A model generated the notes under the pieces. The model had not been told where the DNA came from. It was given only the letters and a program-made list of their open reading frames with translations, and did no database searches. A DNA stretch of 64,000 bases from Sinorhizobium terangae (GTDB taxonomy: Bacteria; Pseudomonadota; Alphaproteobacteria; Rhizobiales; Rhizobiaceae): positions 1 through 64,000 of the forward strand of contig NZ_WITC01000127.1 in the NCBI RefSeq assembly GCF_009601505.1, in the 5' to 3' direction. Each line of letters starts with the position of its first letter. The first letter of the stretch is position 1. The position numbers were made by a program, and so were the translations under genes. Shown one piece after another: positions 45,037 to 53,627 of the stretch.

Positions 45037-48000
45037 ATGCCCCAAATGGCAACAGGTGGGCCACGCAGGCGCGAAAGGCCCGGGTCGAGCAGCGGCGGCG
45101 CACACGGTCGCCAAGGCGACCTTCAGGATCAGCCGCAAGGTGTGGCCGTTGCCGATGCCGTTGCGCCAACGCCTGTCTCCATCCGGCTGGTGCACGCCGC
45201 GGCACCCGGGAGAGCGCGTCTTCATATCGATGCGCTCGTGGAAAGCAACCAGGTTCAGAGATTTCTCGAGCGTACTCTCCCTGCGATTGGCGGCGTTTCC
45301 GGTGCCGCGGCGAGTCCGCTCACCGGCAATCTGCTCGTTCATTACGATCCAGCCACGCCACTCGAGGCGATCATCGGGCGGATCATCGAGCTCCTGCAAA
45401 GCGGCATCGGGCCGTCCGACGACGATTCCCGTGACAAAAAGGGCTGGCACCATCTGGACACGGAAGCGGTAGCGACCGACCTAGCGACGTCCCGCACACG
45501 TGGATTATCCGAAGACGAGGCGCGGGAGCGCCTGGTGGCTGCGGGAAGCAACGCTCTACCAGCGCTTCCAACGCGCTCCAACCTCGGCATCTTTCTCGCC
45601 CAGTTCGATAGCGTACCCGTCGCGCTGCTGGCCGGTGCGGCGGTCGTCTCCCTCGTCACCGGAGCCTTGCTCGAGGTCGGGGCGATTTTGGCGGTGATGG
45701 GGGTGAACGCCGCCATTGGCTACAGGACCGAGACCGGAACCGAGCGGATCATCCAGAGCCTGAACCTGCCGGCGCCGCAGGCCGCGAGAGTAATTCGCGA
45801 TGGCGATCCGCACGAGGTGGCGGCGGAGACGCTTGTCCCGGGCGATGTTCTGATGCTGGAGCGCGGCATGGTGGTGCCGGCCGACGCGCGCCTGTCCGCC
45901 GTGCGCGGACTGACCGTCAGCGAGGCGGGATTGACCGGCGAGAGCATGCCGGTCCGCAAATCCGATGCGCCCGTAGCCGTGACGCTTCCGCTCGCGGAGC
46001 GGACCAGTATGGTCTACCGCGGCACGGTGGTGACGGGCGGGAGCGGCACAGCCATTGTTGTGGCGACGGGCGCGCGGACCGAGATCGGAAGAGTTCAACA
46101 GCTCGTCGGCGCAACCTTGGCGCCGCAAACACCCATGCAGCGGCAAATGGGCGAACTGGGGCGACAACTCGGATGGCTGACGCTCTATGCGGGCGGACTC
46201 ATTGTCGGCATCGGCTGGTTGCGCGGGATCGCGCTCTACCAAGCCGCCCGATCGGCCTTGTCCCTTGTCGTGGCCGCGGTTCCAGAGGGTCTGCCCGTGC
46301 TCGCTGTTACGACACTCGCGCTCGGTGTCGAGGACCTGCGACGACGCAATATTCTCGTGCGCCGGCTCGAAGCTGTGGAGCCGATGGCAGCCGTGCAGGT
46401 CGCCTGCTTCGACAAGACCGGCACCCTGACCTTCGGCCGCATGTCCGTGGAAGTCGCCGTCTGCGGAGACCAGATTTACCAGGCTGGAGAGGGCAGTCGG
46501 CTCGACGGCCATGATGATGCCGTGGCGCACCCAAACGGAAACGACTGCTTGAGAAGGCTGCTCACGATCGGCTGTCTCTGCAGCGAGGCGGAGGTCGAGG
46601 CAGACGAAGGCGACAGTATCCTCAACGGTTCGGCTACCGAGAAGGCGCTCGTCCAGGCAGCGATCGACAGTGAAATTGACGTTGCCGCATTGCGTCGAGG
46701 GTTCCCGAAGGTGTCTCTGCAGCAACGCACCGAAACCTACCGTTTTATGGCGAGCGCGCATGCCAACAACGGTCGCCTGCTTCTCGCCGTGAAAGGAAGC
46801 CCTCTCGAAGTTCTCGATCGCTGCCGGTGGGAGGGACTGGCCGGCGGTGGGCGCAGGCCTCTGACGCCGGAGCGCCGCGACCGGATCGAGGGAATCAACG
46901 CCGAACTGGCGGATCGCGCGCTGCGGGTTCTCGGTTTTGCCTATCGCGATGTTGGCGACGAAACGCAAGACGAACCGGCGGTTGCGGAACTGACATGGGT
47001 TGGCCTCGCCGGCCTGGCCGATCCCGTCCGCCCGGGTTTGAAATCGCTGATGGCGGAGCTTCATCGGGCCGGACTCCAGACGATCATTCTGACCGGCGAT
47101 CAGCGGGCGACGGCCCGAGCCGTCGCCCATAAGGTCGGCCTGAACGGGACGGGAGACATTGACATTGTCGACGCCGTCGACGTTGACCGCATGACGGAGG
47201 CCGAATTGGCGGTTGCGGCGCGCCGGGCGCAGGCCTTCTCGCGCGTCGGCCCCGCACAGAAGCTCAAGATCATTCGTGCCCTGCAGCAATCGGGAGCCAC
47301 GGTGGCGATGATCGGCGACGGTATCAACGACAGTCCGGCGCTGCGCGCAGCCGATGTCGGTATCGCTTTGGGTCGGGACCCGTACGCAGCGGCACGCGAG
47401 ACGGCGGACGTCTATCTCGCCACGGATGATCTGGGCGGCCTCATTCCGGCAATCGAGAGAGGCCGCACCACCTTCACGAATATCCGCAAGGCGATACACT
47501 ATCTCTTCAGCACGAATTTCAGCGAGGTCCTCGTCATGCTGTGTGGCATGGCCGTGGGCCTTGGCGAGGTCCTCTCGCCGATGCAACTCCTGTGGATCAA
47601 TCTCATCTCCGACGTGCTGCCGGGACTCGGTCTCGCGATGGAGCCGCCGGAAGCCGCCGGCATGCAGGACGGGCCCATGGTCGCGGACAAAGCCCTGCCT
47701 GGAGTCCAGAATCTCGCCTCGCTCACCAGCGAGGCGGCGCTGCTCGGCTCAGGCGCCATGGCGGCAGGCCTCTACGGCGCGATGCGCTATGGGACTGCTT
47801 CGCCGATCGTGCGGACCATGACCTTCGGCGCTCTGGTGACGGCCCAACTGCTCCATGCGATCACCTGCCGCTCGTCCACGCGTAGTGTTTTCGATCGCGG
47901 ATCCAGCCCCGCCAACCCGGCACTCACGGGCATTCTGGCCGGTTCGGTGGCGGCGCAGTCGGCTGCCTTGTTCGTGCCCGGCATCCGCAGACTGCTCGGC

Positions 48001-48225
48001 CTCGCACCGCTCGGCATCCTTGATGCAGGCATCATGCTCGCCGGCGGAACGCTTCCGTTTGCAATCGCCGAGGTGCGCAAGTCGGCTCTCAGCGCCAGCA
48101 CGAGCCATGCGAGCGCGCCGCTCACCTTCACGCGAGCGCCAATGGCGCCTGCCAATGAGTCCCGCCCCAGGCTGTTGGAGGCGCCGGCCAACGTGTCATG
48201 GCTACGTCCGCATGGTGCGAAGTAA
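45037..48225 (+). CDS. P2-like P-type cation ATPase with N-terminal GRxR (HMA-like) module
   Basis: The 1062-residue protein has residues 46-115 as a degenerate heavy-metal-associated fold (VSIRLVHAAAPGRARLHI) lacking CxxC. Next come an N-terminal cation-ATPase domain, TGES at 300-303, PEGLP at 416-420 in the ion-binding helix, the phosphorylation site DKTGTLT with Asp459, and GDGIND at 760-765. The C-terminus has four to six helices with LLWINLISDVLPGLGLAMEPPE. PEGLP and the C-terminus are P2-type (Ca/Mg/Mn-like), whereas an HMA fold is normally P1B-type, so this is a hybrid layout. The ATG at 45037 is chosen because a GTG further upstream lies in the RIME copy. The transported ion is unknown. 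Confidence 0.85.
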   Translation: MPQMATGGPRRRERPGSSSGGAHGRQGDLQDQPQGVAVADAVAPTPVSIRLVHAAAPGRARLHIDALVESNQVQRFLERTLPAIGGVSGAAASPLTGNLLVHYDPATPLEAIIGRIIELLQSGIGPSDDDSRDKKGWHHLDTEAVATDLATSRTRGLSEDEARERLVAAGSNALPALPTRSNLGIFLAQFDSVPVALLAGAAVVSLVTGALLEVGAILAVMGVNAAIGYRTETGTERIIQSLNLPAPQAARVIRDGDPHEVAAETLVPGDVLMLERGMVVPADARLSAVRGLTVSEAGLTGESMPVRKSDAPVAVTLPLAERTSMVYRGTVVTGGSGTAIVVATGARTEIGRVQQLVGATLAPQTPMQRQMGELGRQLGWLTLYAGGLIVGIGWLRGIALYQAARSALSLVVAAVPEGLPVLAVTTLALGVEDLRRRNILVRRLEAVEPMAAVQVACFDKTGTLTFGRMSVEVAVCGDQIYQAGEGSRLDGHDDAVAHPNGNDCLRRLLTIGCLCSEAEVEADEGDSILNGSATEKALVQAAIDSEIDVAALRRGFPKVSLQQRTETYRFMASAHANNGRLLLAVKGSPLEVLDRCRWEGLAGGGRRPLTPERRDRIEGINAELADRALRVLGFAYRDVGDETQDEPAVAELTWVGLAGLADPVRPGLKSLMAELHRAGLQTIILTGDQRATARAVAHKVGLNGTGDIDIVDAVDVDRMTEAELAVAARRAQAFSRVGPAQKLKIIRALQQSGATVAMIGDGINDSPALRAADVGIALGRDPYAAARETADVYLATDDLGGLIPAIERGRTTFTNIRKAIHYLFSTNFSEVLVMLCGMAVGLGEVLSPMQLLWINLISDVLPGLGLAMEPPEAAGMQDGPMVADKALPGVQNLASLTSEAALLGSGAMAAGLYGAMRYGTASPIVRTMTFGALVTAQLLHAITCRSSTRSVFDRGSSPANPALTGILAGSVAAQSAALFVPGIRRLLGLAPLGILDAGIMLAGGTLPFAIAEVRKSALSASTSHASAPLTFTRAPMAPANESRPRLLEAPANVSWLRPHGAK

Positions 48226-48235
48226 CCAGACGCCA

Positions 48236-48318
48236 CATCACATGACAGCAGCTCAATTGGTTTGGGGATGCTTTTCGCCCTCTTTCCTGTGACGAGAACA
48301 CGAATGAGGGCAGGGGGT
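48236..48318. repeat. Degenerate MITE-like sequence
   Basis: CAGCAGCTCAATTGGT, then TTTTCGCC and GAGGGCAGGGGG match, in order, the reverse complement of the 111-bp element at 49138-49248. It is diverged and its ends are not clear. Confidence 0.5.
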
Positions 48319-48335
48319 TGCGGCACCGCGACCGG

Positions 48336-48436
48336 CTACTGCATGATCCTTAAATCGGAATCGATTTAAGGATCATGCAGCCATTCAAATTGTTACAGCG
48401 ACCTTAGCGCGTCCGATTGGACGCGCGGCCCTGTAG
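48336..48436 (-). repeat. RIME-like palindromic element, full copy
   Basis: CTACTGCATGATCC/GGATCATGCAG and CCTTAAATCG/CGATTTAAGG stems, linker CATTCAAATTGTTACAG and GCGCGTCC/GGACGCGC. It separates the convergent ATPase and HMA-like genes. Confidence 0.88.
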
Positions 48437-48498
48437 GCGCGCGGCATTTTCGCGGGTTCCCTTCAAGACGGCGTTATTGATGGGGTGGATCGAAACAA

Positions 48499-49020
48499 CT
48501 ACGCCGCGGCGGGAAGGCGTTGCTCCGCAATTTCCAGGCCGGCCGGTGCGACAGGCGTGGCTGCGGGGCCCGCGAGCCAGAGCGCAGAGCGGGTTGCTGC
48601 CTTGACACCCAGTTCGACCATCAGACCTCCCGGCTGGCGCGAGATCAACGCCAGCGCGACCTTTACGATCAGCGCGCCGAGATCCATTTCGCCCCCTGAC
48701 AGCGTGCGAATGTGTGCATCGATCCGCGCGACAGGCGGCAGCGTCTGGCGCTCGCAGACGGGTTCAGGTCGGGCATTTGCGAGATCGAGCCCGTGGTTCA
48801 GGGCGGTCACGTCACACGGTTCGTTATGCTCGATCAGAACCGTTGCGGTGAGTGGGTTGACCTGGACGGCGAGAACGCCTTCGCAGGCTAGGAGATTTGC
48901 CCGAAGTTCGTTGAAGTACGCTGCGTGATGTCGTCGTGCCGGGATCCTGATGCGCACTCGCCCCCGTGCGCGATGGATGATCTGGGCATAATTTCTGCTC
49001 GGCATTGCTCGTCTGCTCAT
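48499..49020 (-). CDS. HMA-like-domain protein with GRxR motif
   Basis: The protein (173 residues from the ATG at 49020, MSRRAMPSRNYA) has an HMA-like module (IIHRARGRVRIRIPARRHHA, then VQVNPLTATVLIEHNE), a Pro-rich linker and one hydrophobic segment (LGALIVKVALALISRQPGG) near the C-terminus. The position of the metal-binding CxxC is occupied by RGRVR. Alternative starts reach 49083. It is a single-domain companion of the P-type ATPase N-terminus and converges with that gene. The function is unknown; adaptor or assembly roles are inference. Confidence 0.7.
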   Translation of the reverse strand: MSRRAMPSRNYAQIIHRARGRVRIRIPARRHHAAYFNELRANLLACEGVLAVQVNPLTATVLIEHNEPCDVTALNHGLDLANARPEPVCERQTLPPVARIDAHIRTLSGGEMDLGALIVKVALALISRQPGGLMVELGVKAATRSALWLAGPAATPVAPAGLEIAEQRLPAAA

Positions 49021-49110
49021 CGTGTTCCGGAATTTCCAGCCCCACATGGGGTCCGCGTTGCGGTCCATATAGGCCGCGAGCATGACAGTATGACTACAGT
49101 CGGAATGGCC

Positions 49111-49300
49111 TTTAGCGCCGCGCGTTCAATCGGATGCCACAGTACACGACAGCAGCCAGCTTCTGCCTCGTTGGTTGGGTACGGCAATGCATCTCCTCCT
49201 GCCCTCGTTCCAGGCGAAATACCAATTGAGCTGCCGTCGCGTATTGTGATCGGACGCGCAAAGGTTGCTGTCGCATCCGATTTGAGCAGCCATGCAGTAG
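49111..49300 (+). repeat. RIME-like element interrupted by an insertion
   Basis: AGCGCCGCGCGTTCAATCGG at 49114-49133 is the left half of a RIME first palindrome. The right half GATCGGACGCGCAAAGGTTGC resumes at 49248, with CATGCAGTAG at the end (49291-49300). The insertion at 49138-49248 sits in the loop. The second palindrome is strongly degenerate. Confidence 0.65.
49138..49248. mobile_element. 111-bp MITE-like insertion
   Basis: The ends CACAGTACACGACAGCAGC and the complement of the other end, CACAATACGCGACGGCAGC, agree at 16 of 19 positions; all differences are transitions. The flanks are ATCGGATGC and ATCGGACGC, a 9-bp near-perfect target duplication inside a RIME loop. There is no coding capacity. 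A related, degraded copy is at about 48236-48318. Confidence 0.6.
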
Positions 49301-49322
49301 CCGCTCCGCACGAAGAATGCGG

Positions 49323-50621
49323 CTACCCGATCAATTGAGAGGTGAGAAAGATAAGGCTGCCGGCGAGGGCGCCGACGATGGTGCCGTTCATGCGGATGTA
49401 CTGGAGATCGCTGCCGACGACGAGTTCCAGGCGCTCCACGAGCGTCGGACTGTCCCAGCTTCTGACGACTTCCGTCACAAACTTGCCGATCTCGTGACGC
49501 CAGGAGACCAGATATACGGCGAGTTCCTCCAGAAACGCGTCCATATGTTTCAGCATGGCCTGGTCGGTCGCAAGCGTCTTGCCGATGAGCATGCAGATCT
49601 TCTCAACGGCCGCGCGTGCTTTCGAGGTTGGCTGCGACAGGTCTTCGAGCATCACTCGCGAGGTCTCTTGCCAAACGGCGGCGACCCAGGCCTGAACATC
49701 CGGATGCTCGAGGATACGATTTTTGGACGCGTTGATCTGCTTGCGCTGCTCCGGGGAATTGATGAGCTCATTGATCAGATGGGCGAGCGCCTCGCGAAAC
49801 TTAAATCGCACCTCGCTCTCCGGCTCCCTGAGGTCGTTGAGGAGATCGGCACAGCCGGTGATGATCGCGTCGGCAATTTTCCGGTTTATGGTCTTCGGGA
49901 TCCACCAGCGACTGCGTTGCTGAACCAGAAGGTAGATCTGGTCGCGGTTGTCTTCGAGCCACTGGGCGGCGACGCCCAGGACGCGTTCGAACAGGACATC
50001 CGCTTCGCCGCTTGCGGTAACCATGTGAATCACGCGGCCCATGACGGGCGCGATATCTGTTTGCCGGAGCTGCCTGCCGAGCGTGCGCCGGACGAACTCG
50101 CGCAGGTCGTGACTATCAAGAGAGCGAACGAGGTAGGGCATCGCTGCGACGACGGCGTTTGCGATGACCGGTGCAGTCTCCGGGGTCGACAGCCATCTCG
50201 CAAAACGCTGCGCCGCGTTGGCGCTCTTGAGCTTGCGCAGCAACACTTCCTGGGTCAGGAAGTGACGTTCAATGAAACGGCCAAGGGTCTGCCCGATGCG
50301 CTCCTTGCTGTTCGGGATAATGGCCGTGTGCGGAATGGGAATGCCCAACGGGTGCCGAAAAAGCGCCGTCACCGCGAACCAATCGGCAAGCCCGCCGACA
50401 ATTCCCGCCTCGGCCGTGGCGCGAAGCAGCCTTGTGGCGAAGCCGGGGTCGGCAACGAAATGTGTTCCGACAAAGACGGCGCCCATGGTGACAAGAAGCG
50501 ATGTCGCCAGGGTGCGATTGCGCTTGAGGCGCCGCCGCAGGAAATCTTCGGAACGAGGCGGCGGTAGGGTGCCTGAAGCCGGGGTTGGGGTATCAAGTGA
50601 TCGAATGCGATCCGGTGCCAT
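49323..50621 (-). CDS. DUF445 membrane protein
   Basis: The 432-residue protein has an N-terminal helix (TLATSLLVTMGAVFVGTHF), the diagnostic AEAGIVGGLADWFAVTALFRHPLGIPIPHTAIIP, a long helical, partly coiled-coil middle, and a C-terminal hydrophobic helix (GTIVGALAGSLIFLTSQ). This is the DUF445/YjiN type. The ATG follows AGAGAGG. It lies between two GRxR-module genes on the strand of the first and is probably part of the same neighbourhood function; the family function is unknown. Confidence 0.88.
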   Translation of the reverse strand: MAPDRIRSLDTPTPASGTLPPPRSEDFLRRRLKRNRTLATSLLVTMGAVFVGTHFVADPGFATRLLRATAEAGIVGGLADWFAVTALFRHPLGIPIPHTAIIPNSKERIGQTLGRFIERHFLTQEVLLRKLKSANAAQRFARWLSTPETAPVIANAVVAAMPYLVRSLDSHDLREFVRRTLGRQLRQTDIAPVMGRVIHMVTASGEADVLFERVLGVAAQWLEDNRDQIYLLVQQRSRWWIPKTINRKIADAIITGCADLLNDLREPESEVRFKFREALAHLINELINSPEQRKQINASKNRILEHPDVQAWVAAVWQETSRVMLEDLSQPTSKARAAVEKICMLIGKTLATDQAMLKHMDAFLEELAVYLVSWRHEIGKFVTEVVRSWDSPTLVERLELVVGSDLQYIRMNGTIVGALAGSLIFLTSQLIG

Positions 50622-50660
50622 GGCATAACCTCTCTGATCGACGCGCTGCCGGGGCTCAGC

Positions 50661-50704
50661 CTACAGCGACCTTTGCACGTCCGATTGGACGAGCGGCGCC
50701 GTAG
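50661..50704. repeat. RIME-like element, first palindrome only
   Basis: CTACAGCGACC...GGCGCCGTAG outer arms with a CACGTCC/GGACGAG inner stem, 40 bases upstream of the DUF445 gene. Confidence 0.7.
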
Positions 50705-50861
50705 AAAACTTTTCAACACCCGACAACCACAGAATCAACAAGCATGGCAACAGCTGCTATAATGTTCGTTCGGGCGTGGATCGCTGCCCGTGGTCAGGCG
50801 TGGGTGTCTAACGATACCCTGATACATCCGTGTTGGTCACCCTTTGGGGGAGATGGACGAC

Positions 50862-51440
50862 ATGCTGCCGATCGCCTTCCTTGAACATGAGTCACCCGGG
50901 CGCGTGCGCCTGAAAGTTCCTTCCAAGCGTGGCGATGCATCATTCTTCCAGGGCGTCGCGCGGGATCTCGCCGACAACGGCGTTATCGCCGAGCTGAAGA
51001 CGAACCATCAGACAGGTAGTATCACCATATGGCACTCGAGTGATATCGACGCGCTCCGCGACGACGCCGCGGCCCGCCGTATCTTCGAGCTTCGTGCCGA
51101 GCGACCCGGCACACTCAGCAACCGCGCCGTCGTGCGCGCGCTGAAACCCGTGGGTCACACCGGTCTTCTCAAGGCGGCTGGCGCGGGGCTTCTCGGGTTC
51201 GGTCTTTTGCAGGTCTTGCGAAGGCGAACATTGGGCCCTGCAAGCGAATTCTTCTGGCATTCTTACGCAGCGCACCGCCTCCTGGGGAGCCCTATGTTGT
51301 CCTCGGCTCTGGGAGGGATCGGCCTTCTGCAGCTCATGCGGGGGCGCGTGCTCGGATCGGCTTCGGGATTGTTGTTCTATGCCGTGGTGGTTCACTCCCT
51401 AGTCCATGCCGTCGAGAAAGAGCGCGAGCGCGCCGAGTGA
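50862..51440 (+). CDS. GRxR-module membrane protein with internal repeat
   Basis: The 192-residue protein begins MLPIAFLEHESPGRVRLKVP, the third copy in this region of the HMA-like GRxR module, with the strand pattern ending TGSITIWHSSD. After a linker come two hydrophobic repeats, LGFGLLQVLRRRTLGPAS and LGGIGLLQLMRGRVLGSAS, then a last helix (GLLFYAVVVHSLVHAV). The ATG at 50862 is chosen because GGGGGAG lies nine bases upstream; an ATG nine bases earlier is too close. It probably belongs to the same system as the ATPase and the gene at 48499. Confidence 0.7.
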   Translation: MLPIAFLEHESPGRVRLKVPSKRGDASFFQGVARDLADNGVIAELKTNHQTGSITIWHSSDIDALRDDAAARRIFELRAERPGTLSNRAVVRALKPVGHTGLLKAAGAGLLGFGLLQVLRRRTLGPASEFFWHSYAAHRLLGSPMLSSALGGIGLLQLMRGRVLGSASGLLFYAVVVHSLVHAVEKERERAE

Positions 51441-52018
51441 CAGACTCGGCCCAACGTCGGCTACCTGCGTCTTTTCAGCCGCACAAAGTCGCTGTAGCAC
51501 TTTGAATTGCTACGGCGCTTTCATGAGCCTCTGACAGGCGTCACCTGTTCTTCCATCACCCGTTTCTCGCCATGCTTTCGTGGAGGCGAGATCTGAGAAA
51601 GGCTGAGGCAGGTAACGGAGGTTTGTCGAGACCGCTGGCCAAATAGGACCAGCTTACAGTCCTTCCACATTTCAGTTAGGGGCTGGCAGATTCTAAGACC
51701 CTTGCGTCCGTCTTATAAGACTAAAGTCCGTGGCGCGGAGCAGCCGGCTCCCGTAAACTCCTATTATAGTAAATAGGATGACCTCTGTTGTCGGTCTGTG
51801 CCAAAGGCATGGGCCGTTTTTTTCTGCATCCAGTAGAAAAAACTACAATACCCAAAAAAGCATCCAGAATGCCCTTGCCATGTAAAGAATGTAGCCTCGA
51901 ACGATTGTCCGCGTACGAGGCTAATAACTTACGCCACCCTTACTAGACCGTTGGATATATTTACAAATCTTGGTGGGAATGTGAAGTTTCGGCTGCAACT
52001 CACTCAGGATGCCAGGCG
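51441..52018. other. AT-rich intergenic region with RIME fragment
   Basis: At 51461-51517 a degenerate RIME piece (GCGTCTTTTCAGCCGCACAAAG, then CTGTAGCACTTTGAATTGC) is visible in two parts. The segment 51700-52010 is much more AT-rich than the window average and likely contains the promoter of the acyltransferase gene. No gene is supported. Confidence 0.5.
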
Positions 52019-53134
52019 TTGGTCGACCTGATCACAAAACCCAGTGATTCCGCGGTTGAACTGCATGCTACGCTCTTGACGAGTGGCCATCTCGTCTACA
52101 TCCACTATTTTCGTGCAGTGGCAATTCTTCAGATTCTCGTTCTGCATGCATGTCGTGTCTTCATGCTGCGGGGCTTTGACGAGCAAGTTCCTCCGTCGAA
52201 TCGCTTCTTAATCGTGAACGACATTCTGTTTCATGACACGACGATGTATTTGGCGATAATATCCGGAATAATTTATTCAACGCGTCTTTCAAAGAGACCC
52301 ACCTTTCTGTTTTACAAGCAGCGATTCCTAAGAGTCGTCGTGCCATATATCGTGATGTCTATGCTGTTCTCGACGCTACTATTCTTCAGATGGAACGGCG
52401 TTGAGGGCATCCACGATTTAATCGCGCTCACAAAGTTTCTTTCCTACAACGTTCTTTGGGGCGAAGCTCAAAACACCTATTGGTATATCCCGGTGGTTGT
52501 ACTGCTCTACGCGCTCAGTCCGATCCTTCATCGGCTGCTTACCACTGCCGCGAGATACCCGATGCTAATTGCGGCCGTTACCTTGCCGCTCTTTTTCTCT
52601 CGGACAGGAACCGACGTCACGATCGCCACGTGCATCTTCTTCACCGGCACCTACGTCATCGGCCTGTACATGGGTGAGGACGTGGAGGGACGTTTGGGCG
52701 CGATCGCCCGATATCTGCCGCTGCTCGGCGTTGTTGCGGCTATCACGACGGCTTTACTCTGGTTCCTATACACTCATGGCATAGACAAATGGGGGCCGAC
52801 ATCGCTGCGGGAGAGCGTACATTTTGTCCAAAAGCTCGCTCTTGGCGCTCTCATCCTGATCTGGCTTTGGCGACGGTGCAAGGACCTTCCCCTGGTGGTT
52901 GCACGCACTTTGGATCTGGTCGCATTGAGTGCTTTCGGACTTTATCTGCTGCACGGCTTCGTTTTTCGCATCTGTCTTCGGATCGCGTCCGCTGTTGTTG
53001 CATCACCGGATTCGACCTGGAACTTGATCGGCGGAGGAGCCATCATCTTCTGTCTCGGATTGCTCAGCTGCCTAGTGATCATCTTCCTGTTGCGCGTACT
53101 GCTCGGCAAGCATTCACGCTTGTTGGTTGGCTGA
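52019..53134 (+). CDS. Acyltransferase family 3 membrane protein
   Basis: The 371-residue protein has about ten hydrophobic helices and the family opening VYIHYFRAVAILQILVLHACR with a conserved His, and later TYWYIPVVVLLYALSPIL. Such proteins transfer acyl groups to exported sugars (for example OafA or NodX types). The start is a TTG at 52019, about 25 residues ahead of helix 1; no ATG fits before residue 48. Its lower GC content and the AT-rich upstream stretch suggest acquisition by transfer. Confidence 0.75.
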   Translation: MVDLITKPSDSAVELHATLLTSGHLVYIHYFRAVAILQILVLHACRVFMLRGFDEQVPPSNRFLIVNDILFHDTTMYLAIISGIIYSTRLSKRPTFLFYKQRFLRVVVPYIVMSMLFSTLLFFRWNGVEGIHDLIALTKFLSYNVLWGEAQNTYWYIPVVVLLYALSPILHRLLTTAARYPMLIAAVTLPLFFSRTGTDVTIATCIFFTGTYVIGLYMGEDVEGRLGAIARYLPLLGVVAAITTALLWFLYTHGIDKWGPTSLRESVHFVQKLALGALILIWLWRRCKDLPLVVARTLDLVALSAFGLYLLHGFVFRICLRIASAVVASPDSTWNLIGGGAIIFCLGLLSCLVIIFLLRVLLGKHSRLLVG

Positions 53135-53153
53135 AGCGTACCGATCGCAAACG

Positions 53154-53259
53154 CTGCATGATTTATCCTTAAATCGGAATCGATTTAAGGATAAATCATG
53201 CAGCAAATCAAAGTGCTACAGCGGCCTTGGCGCGTCCGATTGGACGCGCGGGCACTGTA
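53154..53259 (-). repeat. RIME-like palindromic element, full copy
   Basis: CTGCATGATTTATCC/GGATAAATCATGCAG with a perfect CTTAAATCGGAATCGATTTAAG core, then linker AAATCAAAGTGCTACAG and GCGCGTCC/GGACGCGC. Its second palindrome is among the best preserved in the window. Confidence 0.88.
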
Positions 53260-53368
53260 AAGCGCGTCGCGTTCATCGGACGCATGCGACACGCTTTAGG
53301 TCACTGCTTTTATGCGTGTCGCTCAAAACCGCTGCGCACTTTTGGGCGACATGTATTAGCCCAAAACA

Positions 53369-53525
53369 TGGGAGGACAGGTGCAGGCCCGCCGCCCTTCA
53401 ACCTCTTGTTCGCCTCGCTCGGCGCCGGTACCGCAGCGACTCTCAAGATGTACGTCGCGGAGAAGGGCTGGCAGCTCGCGTCTCTTGATGTGGAGCGTCC
53501 GCATTGTAGAGGGGAATGCCATTGA
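53369..53525 (+). pseudogene. OsmC-family remnant
   Basis: The peptide PFNLLFASLGAGTAATLKMY followed by VAEKGWQLASLDV matches the conserved helix and strand of OsmC-type peroxidases (usually GACTA with the catalytic Cys, here GAGTA, so the Cys is lost). Both ends of the gene are missing. It lies just upstream of the LysR pseudogene. Confidence 0.7.
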
Positions 53526-53627
53526 TGGTCCGCACCTCGAGGGTGGTGTCACCTGGCATGAATAATGCGGCCGCGCAAGCAGGCCGCGGGGCTTCCCATC
53601 GAAGTTATTGTTCGATACGGTAGAACG

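Noticed and set aside
45556-47586. Open frame of over 670 codons opposite the P-type ATPase
   Set aside because: It is antisense to a gene with all catalytic motifs and has no recognisable domain.
44595-51440. Identification of the GRxR/ATPase region as a ferrosome (fez) locus
   Set aside because: FezB is a P1B-type ATPase, whereas this ATPase has the PEGLP helix and C-terminal motifs of P2 types; only the general composition is similar, so I kept it as an analogy.
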